From NCBI GenBank assembly GCA_036398095.1, contig DASWHR010000049.1, forward strand, positions 45,288-109,287: a stretch of 64,000 nt of DNA. Direction: 5' to 3'. The notes beneath the pieces were generated by a model. That model had not been told where the DNA came from. It made no database searches and saw only the letters and a program-made list of their open reading frames with translations. The stretch's first letter is position 1, and every line of letters begins with the position of its first letter. The translations under genes and the position numbers were made by a program. This document shows positions 11,056 to 19,081 of the stretch, piece by piece. Source of the DNA: DASWHR01 sp036398095 (GTDB lineage Bacteria > Actinomycetota > AC-67).

Positions 11056-12348
11056 CTAACTCTTCGCGAGGTCCATCAGGCGCGGCATGATCTCGACGCC
11101 CTGAAGCAAGCCGAGCGACCCCTTGCCGGCGGCCCTTTCCGAGAATAACTGCACGGCGTCCTGTGACACGCCCGGGCCCCAGACCAGCAAGGGGACGGGA
11201 TCGTCGGTGTGGGCCTTCTTGACGCAGCTCGTGGCATGGTCGGCGGTGACGGCGACGATCGTGCGCTTGTCCAGTTCGGGGACGATGGTGGCGAAGAACG
11301 ATTCGTCGATCTCGGCCACGACGTCGCGCTTGTCTTCGCCGCGGCCGTCGTGAGCCGGCACATCGGGACCCTTGATGTGGATGTAGAGGCCGTCGTATTC
11401 CTGGATCGCCTCGAGCGCGGTCTCGGCCCATTTCGCGTACTGCTCGGCGTGGCTGCCGCTCCCCTTCATCGGCACCTCGACCTGGCCCATGCCGAGCACC
11501 ATCGAAATGCCACGCTCGACGGGCATCTCGACGAAACAGCCCCATTCGGCGCCGAAGCGTTCCCGGAACGAAGGCGGATGCGGCAGATGGTCGCCGCCGT
11601 CGCGGGTCAGGATGATGTTGCCCGCGAGCTTTCCGGCGCTTCGGCGCTTCGCGTTGACGTCGCTCGCTTCCAGAATCGCGTGCGACTGACGGAGAAACTC
11701 GTTGGTGAGGTCCGCGCCGGTGAGGGCGGCCTCGTCGCGGTCGTGGCCGGGCAGGGCTTCGCAGATCTGGACACGATTGTCGAAGGTGAGCTTGGCGACA
11801 CCGAGCGAGCCTTCGCGGCCGTAGGCGGGATCGGTGTTGGTGGATTCGGCGCTGAGCGGCGCGCCGTCGCACCGGATCAGCAGCGCGCCGCGATGCTCGA
11901 CGGTTGCGAGAAGTTCGGCGGTCGCGCCTGGCAGCTTCACGTTCGCGTTGACCTCGGCGGCAAGCGCGTGGGCCTCTTCGCTGGTGAGATCCCGGCCGAC
12001 ACGGCGATCCAGGATCGTCCAGTTCGGTCCGTCGCCCGGCTCGACGGTCGCAAAGTTGATCCGATAGACCAGATCGCCGTCGCGCACCTCCATGCCGCTG
12101 CCGAGCGCCTCCATCGGGCCGCGACCCGAATGGTATTGCCGCGGGTCGTAGCCGAGCACGGCGAAGACGGCGATGTCGGACTCGGGCGCGATGCCTTTGC
12201 CGACGGTGTAGACGAGCCCGTTCGCGCCGTCGCGCGCCAGCCGGTCCATCCACGGCGTGGGCGCGGCTTCCAGTGGCGTGCGGTTGTCGAGCTCGGGCAG
12301 CGGATCGTCGCCGAGCCCGTCGAGCACCACGTAGAGGACCTTGTTCAT
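11056..12348 (-). CDS. apgM: 2,3-bisphosphoglycerate-independent phosphoglycerate mutase, archaeal type
   Basis: A 430-residue enzyme that interconverts 3- and 2-phosphoglycerate in glycolysis. It belongs to the alkaline-phosphatase superfamily archaeal-type mutases: VVLDGLGDDPLPEL carries the first metal Asp, ESDIAVFAVLGYDP holds the likely catalytic Ser, and further metal ligands lie in KGPDVPAHDG and TADHATSC. The start overlaps the tpiA stop as ATGA, so it completes a tpiA-apgM pair. The length fits the archaeal-type family (about 400) rather than the roughly 510-residue GpmI. It is the last gene of the glycolytic run. Confidence 0.93.
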   Translation of the reverse strand: MNKVLYVVLDGLGDDPLPELDNRTPLEAAPTPWMDRLARDGANGLVYTVGKGIAPESDIAVFAVLGYDPRQYHSGRGPMEALGSGMEVRDGDLVYRINFATVEPGDGPNWTILDRRVGRDLTSEEAHALAAEVNANVKLPGATAELLATVEHRGALLIRCDGAPLSAESTNTDPAYGREGSLGVAKLTFDNRVQICEALPGHDRDEAALTGADLTNEFLRQSHAILEASDVNAKRRSAGKLAGNIILTRDGGDHLPHPPSFRERFGAEWGCFVEMPVERGISMVLGMGQVEVPMKGSGSHAEQYAKWAETALEAIQEYDGLYIHIKGPDVPAHDGRGEDKRDVVAEIDESFFATIVPELDKRTIVAVTADHATSCVKKAHTDDPVPLLVWGPGVSQDAVQLFSERAAGKGSLGLLQGVEIMPRLMDLAKS

Positions 12349-13115
12349 CCCTGAAACCTCACGATCAACGCGAACTCTTCGGGGTCGAGGCTGGCGCCGC
12401 CGACAAGCGCGCCGTCCACGTCGGGGCCTTCCATGATCGACGCGATATTGCCGGCCTTGACGCTGCCGCCGTATTGGATGCGAACGGCATCCGCCGCGGG
12501 TTGCCCACCGATCTTCGAGACCTCGTCGCGGATGAACGCGCACATGTCTTGCGCGTCCTGCGGCGTAGCGTTCTTGCCGGTGCCGATCGCCCAGACCGGT
12601 TCGTAGGCGATGACCATCCCGCCGATCTGTTCGGCGCCGAAGCCCTTCAGGCTTCCGCGGAGCTGCGCGCCCACGACATCGGTCGCGCGGCCGGCTTCGC
12701 GATCGTCGAGTTGCTCGCCGACGCACACGATCGGCGTCATCTCGGACGCGAAGATCGCCTTTGCCTTCTTGTTGACGATCTCGTCGGTCTCGCCGAACAG
12801 CGCGCGACGTTCGGAGTGGCCGGCGATCACGTACGAGCATTTCAGCCGGGCGAGCATCGAAGCGCTCACCTCGCCGGTGAAGGCGCCTTCCTTCTCCCAA
12901 TGGCAGTTCTGGCCGCCGAGCACGATCCGCATGTTGTCGGCGTCGATGATCGTCTGCACCGCGCGCAACGCCGTAAACGGCGGGCAGACCAGCGCATCGA
13001 CCGCGTCGAGGTCTTGCGGACGGAGCAGGTAGTGGACCTTCTGGACGATCGCAATCGCTTCGAGGTGGGTCTTGTGCATCTTCCAGTTGCCGGCGATAAG
13101 TGGTTTGCGCGTCAT
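12345..13115 (-). CDS. tpiA: Triosephosphate isomerase
   Basis: A 256-residue cytosolic glycolytic enzyme converting dihydroxyacetone phosphate to glyceraldehyde 3-phosphate. The N-terminal GNWKMH holds the catalytic Lys, IAGHSERR the catalytic His, YEPVWAIGTGKNA the catalytic Glu and loop 6, and YGGSVKAGN the phosphate-binding loop. The ATG at 13115 has no ribosome site but follows TAGGAT by 6 bases, so it is probably a leaderless start. Its stop overlaps apgM. Confidence 0.97.
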   Translation of the reverse strand: MTRKPLIAGNWKMHKTHLEAIAIVQKVHYLLRPQDLDAVDALVCPPFTALRAVQTIIDADNMRIVLGGQNCHWEKEGAFTGEVSASMLARLKCSYVIAGHSERRALFGETDEIVNKKAKAIFASEMTPIVCVGEQLDDREAGRATDVVGAQLRGSLKGFGAEQIGGMVIAYEPVWAIGTGKNATPQDAQDMCAFIRDEVSKIGGQPAADAVRIQYGGSVKAGNIASIMEGPDVDGALVGGASLDPEEFALIVRFQG

Positions 13116-13121
13116 GCGCGC

Positions 13122-13127
13122 ATCCTA
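13122..13127 (-). promoter_or_regulatory. Leaderless -10 box of tpiA (TAGGAT)
   Basis: TAGGAT ends 6 bases before the tpiA ATG, which would place the transcript 5' end at or next to the A of the start codon. No ribosome site is present between them. Confidence 0.5.
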
Positions 13128-13137
13128 TTCCAGCCGC

Positions 13138-13473
13138 CTAGCCGAGCGCGGAGCGAGCGACGGCGATCGCGACCGCGACGGCCGATCCGGCCAGGGCAAT
13201 CGAGGCGATGCGAGCGACCGGCGAGGCGTGCAATCCGAAGGGCTTCGTGACCAGATCGACGGTCGCGGTCCAGCCGGGCGTGGCAGCGCGCGTGGGATGG
13301 ATGCGAGACGCGACGGGTTGATCGCGTGGCGCGGTCGGTGCCGCGGCCCACCCGCCGGCCGCGGGCCAATGCGACTGACCGCAATGCGGGCACGCCCATC
13401 CCAGACGGACGTTGTGCTCGGTCAGCGACGCCTGCCCGCCGCAGCGGGAGCAGGCGACGGCGTTGATCGCCAT
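13138..13473 (-). CDS. Zinc-ribbon protein with C-terminal membrane helix
   Basis: A 111-residue protein. Two Cys pairs (CSRCGG at residues 8-13 and CPHCGQ about 20 further on) form a zinc ribbon. A Pro/Ala-rich linker follows, then one membrane helix near the C-terminus (IASIALAGSAVAVAIAVA). The ATG at 13473 has GGAGGA 5 bases upstream. The architecture matches the protein at 58293-58895. It lies between pgk and tpiA in the glycolytic run, a place usually empty in related gene orders. Function unknown; the ribbon faces the cytoplasm if the helix is a tail anchor. Confidence 0.75.
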   Translation of the reverse strand: MAINAVACSRCGGQASLTEHNVRLGWACPHCGQSHWPAAGGWAAAPTAPRDQPVASRIHPTRAATPGWTATVDLVTKPFGLHASPVARIASIALAGSAVAVAIAVARSALG

Positions 13474-13597
13474 CGTTCCTCCAAAAAGGTCGCGACGGAC
13501 GGTGCGGGCGGCCGCGCGTCGATGGGGTCGTTCCCGAGTGGTGTCGTCGCCGGCCTCAGAGTGCTTGAGGGCGCCGGGCAAATCTGACTCGATGGGA

Positions 13598-14041
13598 CTA
13601 CGGCGAGGTGATGTAGACGCGCCACCGTCCGAGCGCGACCGTCAAGCCGCTGCCGTCGACGGGCGATGGGATCGAGGCGGTCCCGTAGGCGTCGAACGGC
13701 TGGCCGATCATCAGCGTTCCACTCGTAGACGAACGGCACACGGGTTCGTTCACCCCGAGAAAATCGCATGAAGCCGTGTACTGCCCGGTCGACGTGACGA
13801 GCCGGATGCCGATGCGGCCGTTGAACTCGGGCTGCGCTTCCAAATGGACCGTGCTCGTCGCCGGCATGGTGCCGCCGAACTGGCAAGCGAGCGTCTCGGG
13901 CGCGAACCCGCCGCATTCACCGAGGGCGTCGGCGACGCCGCCGACCGCGAGATCCGGTTCGACGCCATCGGCGAGCGACGGTGCGGAAACGGCCGGCACC
14001 GCGAGGACCACGACAAGAAGAAGCGTGCGACGCAGGATCAT
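13598..14041 (-). CDS. Small secreted protein, unknown function
   Basis: 147 residues with a clear signal peptide (MILRRTLLLVVVLAVPAVSAPSLA, cleavage likely near residue 24). The mature part has four cysteines (ECGGF, ACQF, SCDF, VCRS) that could form two disulfides and is otherwise beta-rich. GGGGAG lies 6 bases before the ATG. It sits between pgk and the zinc-ribbon gene. No family recognised. Confidence 0.7.
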   Translation of the reverse strand: MILRRTLLLVVVLAVPAVSAPSLADGVEPDLAVGGVADALGECGGFAPETLACQFGGTMPATSTVHLEAQPEFNGRIGIRLVTSTGQYTASCDFLGVNEPVCRSSTSGTLMIGQPFDAYGTASIPSPVDGSGLTVALGRWRVYITSP

Positions 14042-14137
14042 GACGATCTCCCCTGAACCGGCTCGTGCGACCGGTCTTCCTGCCGCATCAATTTCGATGC
14101 CGGAATCACCGCTTCCTCCCGGTTCGCCAAGATTTTC

Positions 14138-15289
14138 TTACGCGCGGAGCGGGACGATCCCGGGAAGGTCGCGGCCTTCGAGGAACTCCAGGCTCGCGCC
14201 GCCGCCGGTGCTCACATGATCCACGTCCGCGGCGTAGCCGAACCGGGCGAGGGCCATGGCCGAGTCCCCACCGCCGACGACCGAGTACGCATCGCCCTTC
14301 GCGATCGCGGCGGCGACCGCGCGGGTTCCCTTGTCGAACGGCGGGATCTCGAAGATGCCCATGGGACCGTTCCAGAAGACGGTCTTCGCTGCGCGGATCG
14401 CGTCCACGTATGCGCGGCAGGATTCGGGCCCGATGTCGTAGCCGCCGTGGCCGGCGGGGATCGCATCCGCCTTCACGTCGGTCGCCTCGGCCCCTTCGGC
14501 CGGCTCGCGCGCGACGACGACATCGACCGGAATCATCAGCTTGTCCGCCGCGCCGGCCATCAGCCGGGTGACGGTGTCCACCTGATCGGGTTCGAAGAGG
14601 CTCGTGCCGATCTCAAGTCCCCGGGCCGCGTAGAACGTGAAGCACATGGCGCCGCCGATCAAGAGACGGTCGACGACGCCGAGGAGGTTTTCGATGACCT
14701 TCAACTTGTCGGAGACCTTCGCGCCGCCGAGCACCGCGACGAACGGCCGCGCCGGCGACTCCAACAAACCCGAGAGGACGGCGATCTCTTTCTCGAGCAG
14801 CCGGCCGGCGGCCGACGGCAGAAGCGTCGCGACGCCGGCGACGCTGGCGTGTGCGCGATGCGCGGCGCCGAACGCATCGTCGACGTAGCAGTCGGCGAGC
14901 AGCGAAAGCGCTTTCGCGAACGCAGGGTCGTTGGTGGTTTCACCCGGATGGAAGCGAAGGTTTTCGAGCAACACGACCGGCGCGGCGGACGAGACCGGGC
15001 CGTCGGGATTCAGCGCGAGCGGCACCTCGACGCCGAGCAACGCGCCCAGTCGCTCCGCGACCGGACGCAGCGAATACGTCGGATCGGGCGCACCCATCGG
15101 GCGGCCGAGGTGCGAGCACAGGACCAGTTGCACGGCGCCGCGCTCTTGAAGTTCGGTGATGGTCGGCAGGGCCGCACGGATGCGGAAGTCGTCGGCGATC
15201 GCGCCGGCGTCCAGCGGGACGTTGAAGTCCACGCGGACCAGCACGCGCTTGCCGGCGACATCGAGGTCGTCGATCGTGCGCAGCTTCAC
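14138..15289 (-). CDS. pgk: Phosphoglycerate kinase
   Basis: A 383-residue glycolytic kinase that transfers phosphate from 1,3-bisphosphoglycerate to ADP. VLVRVDFNVPLD and CSHLGRPMG form the N-domain substrate site, LGGAKVSDK and FWNGPMGIFE the nucleotide-domain motifs, and GGGDSAMAL with STGGGASLEFLEG the C-terminal glycine-rich loops. The GTG at 15289 is 4 bases after the gap stop, indicating coupling. Confidence 0.97.
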   Translation of the reverse strand: MKLRTIDDLDVAGKRVLVRVDFNVPLDAGAIADDFRIRAALPTITELQERGAVQLVLCSHLGRPMGAPDPTYSLRPVAERLGALLGVEVPLALNPDGPVSSAAPVVLLENLRFHPGETTNDPAFAKALSLLADCYVDDAFGAAHRAHASVAGVATLLPSAAGRLLEKEIAVLSGLLESPARPFVAVLGGAKVSDKLKVIENLLGVVDRLLIGGAMCFTFYAARGLEIGTSLFEPDQVDTVTRLMAGAADKLMIPVDVVVAREPAEGAEATDVKADAIPAGHGGYDIGPESCRAYVDAIRAAKTVFWNGPMGIFEIPPFDKGTRAVAAAIAKGDAYSVVGGGDSAMALARFGYAADVDHVSTGGGASLEFLEGRDLPGIVPLRA

Positions 15290-15293
15290 GGAC

Positions 15294-16310
15294 TTACTTC
15301 GAGGCGACGAGCGTGACCAGGTCCACGAGCCGGTTCGAGTAGCCCCACTCGTTGTCGTACCAGCCGACGACCTTGACCAGGTTGCCGTTCGCCATCGTCA
15401 GCAGCGAGTCGAAGATGCACGAGTTCGGGTTGCCGACGATGTCGCTGGACACGATCGGGTCCTCGGCGTACTCGAGGACATTCTTCAACGAGCCGTTCGA
15501 CGCCGCGGTCTGGAACGCACCGTTGACATCGGCCGTCGTGACGTCTTGCTCGAGCAGCACGACCAAGTCGGTGACGCTGCCGTCGGGAACCGGGACGCGC
15601 AACGAGAAGCCGTCGAGGCGGCCCTTCAGGTCCGGGATCGCCAGACTGGCGGCTTTCGCGGCGCCGGTCGAGGACGGCACGATATTGACCGCGCTCGCGC
15701 GCGCGCGCCGCAGATCCTTGTGCGCCAGGTCGAGCAGATTCTGGTCGTTGGTGTAGGCGTGGACGGTCGTCATGAAGCCCTTGTCGATGCCGAACGCGTC
15801 GCGCAAGACCTTCGCCATCGGGACGACGCAGTTGGTCGTGCAGGAGGCGTTCGAGATGATGTGGTGCTTGGCCGGGTCGTACTCGTGGTCGTTGACGCCG
15901 ATCACGAACGTGGCGTCCTCGCCCTTGGCCGGCGCCGAGATGATCACTTTGCGCGCGCCCGCGTCGATGTGCTTCGCGGCCTTGTCGCGGTCGGTGAACA
16001 GCCCGGTCGACTCGATCACGATCTCGGCGCCAAGGGCTTTCCAGGGAAGGTTGGCCGGGTCGCGTTCCGCCGTGACGCGGAACTCCTTGCCGCCGACACT
16101 GATGCCGTCGCCGGTCGCCTTCACGTCCGCGTCGAGCCGGCCGTGAACCGAGTCGTACTTGAGCAGATGCGCGAGCGTCGCCGGGTCGGTAATGTCGTTC
16201 ACGCCGACGATCTCGATGTCCGCGCCCGGCCCCTGTTTCCGCTGGGCGATCGCGCGAAGGAAGTTGCGTCCGATCCGTCCGAAGCCGTTGATCCCAACCT
16301 TGATCGCCAT
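15294..16310 (-). CDS. gap: Glyceraldehyde-3-phosphate dehydrogenase
   Basis: A 338-residue NAD-dependent enzyme. IKVGINGFGRIGRNFLRA is the Rossmann nucleotide site, SNASCTTNCV carries the catalytic Cys, TVHAYTNDQN the activating His region, and WYDNEWGYSNRLVDL the C-terminal signature. GGGAGGAC lies 4 bases before the ATG. It starts 35 bases after whiA and runs straight into pgk. Confidence 0.97.
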   Translation of the reverse strand: MAIKVGINGFGRIGRNFLRAIAQRKQGPGADIEIVGVNDITDPATLAHLLKYDSVHGRLDADVKATGDGISVGGKEFRVTAERDPANLPWKALGAEIVIESTGLFTDRDKAAKHIDAGARKVIISAPAKGEDATFVIGVNDHEYDPAKHHIISNASCTTNCVVPMAKVLRDAFGIDKGFMTTVHAYTNDQNLLDLAHKDLRRARASAVNIVPSSTGAAKAASLAIPDLKGRLDGFSLRVPVPDGSVTDLVVLLEQDVTTADVNGAFQTAASNGSLKNVLEYAEDPIVSSDIVGNPNSCIFDSLLTMANGNLVKVVGWYDNEWGYSNRLVDLVTLVASK

Positions 16311-16345
16311 GAAAGTCCTCCCGTTTCGAAAACGTGTCTTTCAGT

Positions 16346-17302
16346 CTAGTAGCGGCGACCCGGCGGCTCGAATTCGGCTTCGCCGGCGAGCGAGACGAGC
16401 CGGCGGAGACGGTCGGCGACGGCGCTCTTGGAGATGCCGAGCTCATTCGCGAGTTCGTCGAGACTGGCATCGGGGTGTTCGAGGCGGACGCGGGCGGCGT
16501 CCCGGAGGACCGCGGGAAGCTTGTCCAAACGTCCGCCCTTGTCGAGCCGGCGGATCGCGTCGCGGTGCTCGACGCTGGCCTTGACGGTGCGGCGGACGTT
16601 GGCTTGGTCGCAGTTGGCCAGTCGGTTGGCTTCGTTGCGGACGGTCGCCCAGACGCCGCCGGCTTCCCACTCGAGGCATCCCTGGTGCGCGCCCATCGCA
16701 GCGAGCAGCGCGCCGACACTGGCGAGATCCTTGGTGTAGACGGCATGACCGCGGTGGTCACGCACCCGCAGGTGCGCGCCGACCATCGCGCCGAGCCGCG
16801 TGAGACCGCCGGCGGTGACGGCGTCGGGCGCGCGAAGTTCCAAATGCGCGGCCCGGCGCGGCGGCGACACGGTGCCGTGCACGATGAACGCAGCGCGCAG
16901 GTAGGCGCCGGCGCAGCAGCGGCGCTCGAAGACACCGCGCGGGACGCCGGTCGCCGGCAGACCGTCGGCGGCAAGCGCGCCGGCACGTGAGAACAGGCTC
17001 CTATCGCCGGACTCGACGCGCACGATGTAGCGCTCGTGCGGGCGCGCGCGGCCGGGCGCGTATTGACGCACCTCCGGCGCGGCGCCGAGTACCGACAGCG
17101 ATGAGTAGACGGCGCGTGCAACGCCGGCATCGGGCGCCTCGACTTCGAGCGCGTAGCGACCGCCCGGCAGAATGTGGAGCGTGCCGGCGGAGCGGACCAT
17201 GCCGACCATCTCGGTCCGGCGGCAGCATTCGCGCGGCGCGCGGATGTGCGACAGCTCCTCTTTGACACGGCGCGAAAACGACGCCGCCGGCGTGGTTTTC
17301 AC
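16346..17302 (-). CDS. whiA: WhiA-family DNA-binding regulator
   Basis: A 318-residue homologue of WhiA, which in actinobacteria controls sporulation-associated cell division and in firmicutes affects division and growth. The N-terminal half is the LAGLIDADG-like fold (FSRRVKEELSHI, then RRCCAGAYLRAAFIVHGTVS). The C-terminal helix-turn-helix is seen in LDELANELGISKSAVADRLRRL. It starts with GTG overlapping the yvcK stop as GTGA. The order uvrC-rapZ-yvcK-whiA-gap is the conserved Gram-positive cluster. Confidence 0.95.
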   Translation of the reverse strand: MKTTPAASFSRRVKEELSHIRAPRECCRRTEMVGMVRSAGTLHILPGGRYALEVEAPDAGVARAVYSSLSVLGAAPEVRQYAPGRARPHERYIVRVESGDRSLFSRAGALAADGLPATGVPRGVFERRCCAGAYLRAAFIVHGTVSPPRRAAHLELRAPDAVTAGGLTRLGAMVGAHLRVRDHRGHAVYTKDLASVGALLAAMGAHQGCLEWEAGGVWATVRNEANRLANCDQANVRRTVKASVEHRDAIRRLDKGGRLDKLPAVLRDAARVRLEHPDASLDELANELGISKSAVADRLRRLVSLAGEAEFEPPGRRY

Positions 17303-18183
17303 AGCAGCGTCTTCAGAGTCGCCGCGAGCTTGACGGGATCGTGGGTGCCCTCGCTCGCGAGATCGGCTCGGACGATCGGCACGCGGATCGCATCGGCGTC
17401 GAGCACGACCGGGCGGCGAAGGTTGTCGACCGGGCCATCGTGGACCAGAACCGCGTCGAGCCGCAGCCGTCGGACGTGACGCGTGAGCGCGTCGATGTGC
17501 GCGGAGGCGCTCAGACCCCTGGTCTCGCCGAGTTGCTCCGCGATGTTGAGAACGAACGCGACCCGGCGCGCGCCGCGGACGGCCTTGCCGACCCCGGGCA
17601 CGAGCAACGCGGCCAGCACGCTGGTGAACAAGCTGCCCGGCCCGAGCACGACGAGGTCGGCCGCTTCGATCGCGTTCACCGCTTCCGGCGTCGCGGCCGG
17701 CTCCTCGGGATCGAGCCAAAGGCGCTCGACCGCGTCCGGTCCGAGCGCGATCGCGACCTGTCCTTCGACCGGCGTCCCGCCGATCGTGGCGTGCAAGGTG
17801 ACCGGCTCGGGGCTGGCAGGGAAGACGGCGCCGGTCACCCCGGCGATGCGCGCGGCTTCTTCGACCGCGCGAACGAAGTCGCCACGGACGTCCGCGAGCG
17901 CGGCGATCAGCAGATTGCCGAGCGGATGGCCGGCCAGGTCGCCTTCGCGGAACCGGTATTGGACCAGCGCGGCCTGCTCGTCGCCGGCGAGCGCGGCGAT
18001 CGCCATGCGCAGATCGCCCGGCGCGGGAATGCCGAGCCAGCGGCGAAGCACGCCCGAGGATCCGCCGTCGTCGGCGGCGGTGACGACCGCGGTGACGTCG
18101 CGGCTCAGGTGCTTCGCGGCGGCGAGCGCCGCCGAAAGACCGTGGCCGCCGCCGATGCACACGATGCGCGCCGCGTCAGGCAC
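17299..18183 (-). CDS. yvcK: YvcK/CofD-like protein
   Basis: A 294-residue member of the YvcK family (2-phospho-L-lactate transferase fold), which in Bacillus and mycobacteria supports cell-wall growth on gluconeogenic carbon. The nucleotide-binding start IVCIGGGHGLSAAL is followed by TAADDGGSSGVLRR, PGDLR, HPLGNLLI and VLGPGSLFTSVL. The GTG at 18183 overlaps the rapZ stop by 8 bases and is preferred over an upstream ATG that would lie inside rapZ. Confidence 0.93.
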   Translation of the reverse strand: MPDAARIVCIGGGHGLSAALAAAKHLSRDVTAVVTAADDGGSSGVLRRWLGIPAPGDLRMAIAALAGDEQAALVQYRFREGDLAGHPLGNLLIAALADVRGDFVRAVEEAARIAGVTGAVFPASPEPVTLHATIGGTPVEGQVAIALGPDAVERLWLDPEEPAATPEAVNAIEAADLVVLGPGSLFTSVLAALLVPGVGKAVRGARRVAFVLNIAEQLGETRGLSASAHIDALTRHVRRLRLDAVLVHDGPVDNLRRPVVLDADAIRVPIVRADLASEGTHDPVKLAATLKTLL

Positions 18184-19075
18184 GATGCGAATCCCGATGC
18201 TCGACGGCGACCTGCAGGCCGCGATCGCGGAGCATCTCGGCGACCTCTTCGGCGACGACGACGCTGCGATGCCGGCCGCCGGTGCATCCGACCGCAAGCG
18301 TCAGGTAATGCTTTCCTTCGGCGAGATAGCCGGGGATGAGCACGCCGAGCAGATCCTCGAAGCGGCCGAGGAACTCGCCGGTCGCATCGCGGCTCATCAC
18401 GTAATCGCGAACCGGCGCGTCCACGCCGGTGAGGGGACGCAACTCTTCGACCCAGTGCGGGTTCGGGAGAAATCGAACGTCCATCACGATGTCGGCGTCG
18501 AGCGGGACGCCGTGCTTGTAGCCGAACGAAACAACGGTGATGCGCAGCCGGGATTCGCGAGGCTTGCCCGAGAACGCGCCGGCGATGCGATCGCGCAAGT
18601 CGTGGGGCGACAGGTTCGAGGTGTCGATAACCAGATCGGCTTGTGCGCGGAGGGATTCGAGCTGGGCGCGCTCCATCTTGATTCCGTCGACGACGCGGTC
18701 GGCGAGCGGATGCCGGCGACGGGTCGCTTCGAAGCGGCGGACGATCGCCTCGTCGTCGGCGGTCAGGAACACGATCCGGTAGTCGATCCCTCGCGCGCCG
18801 AGATCCTTGAGCGCCGCCTCGAGCTCGGCGAAGAACTGTCCACCGCGCACGTCCACCACCAGCGCGACATGCTTGATGCCGTCGCCCGGCCCGCCGGCCA
18901 GCTCGGCCATCTTGCCGATCAGCGCGGGCGGGAGATTGTCGATGACGAAGTAGCCGAGGTCTTCGAGCACCTTGGCCGATTCGGACCGGCCGGCGCCCGA
19001 GATGCCGGTGATGATGGTGAAGTCGGGTCGCTCCAGCGGGTCTTCCCGCCGCTTCCGCCCGATCGCTCTGGCCAA
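18176..19075 (-). CDS. rapZ: RapZ/YvcJ-family nucleotide-binding protein
   Basis: A 299-residue P-loop protein; in E. coli RapZ adapts a small RNA for decay, while the YvcJ role in Gram-positives is less clear. Walker A reads GISGAGRS (Arg in place of the usual Lys, common in this family). FVIDNLPP, GCTGGRHRSV and AVEHRD are family signatures. A TTG at 19075 is used as start; AAAGGA lies 10 bases upstream. It begins 6 bases after uvrC and overlaps yvcK. Confidence 0.93.
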   Translation of the reverse strand: MARAIGRKRREDPLERPDFTIITGISGAGRSESAKVLEDLGYFVIDNLPPALIGKMAELAGGPGDGIKHVALVVDVRGGQFFAELEAALKDLGARGIDYRIVFLTADDEAIVRRFEATRRRHPLADRVVDGIKMERAQLESLRAQADLVIDTSNLSPHDLRDRIAGAFSGKPRESRLRITVVSFGYKHGVPLDADIVMDVRFLPNPHWVEELRPLTGVDAPVRDYVMSRDATGEFLGRFEDLLGVLIPGYLAEGKHYLTLAVGCTGGRHRSVVVAEEVAEMLRDRGLQVAVEHRDSHRA

Positions 19076-19081
19076 CTCGCG

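Noticed and set aside
14042..14137. Possible riboswitch before the secreted-protein gene (and a similar look at 56301-56421)
   Set aside because: Both leaders contain GGGAGGAA and nearby short pairings, but neither fits the c-di-GMP, TPP or other conserved cores I can recall.
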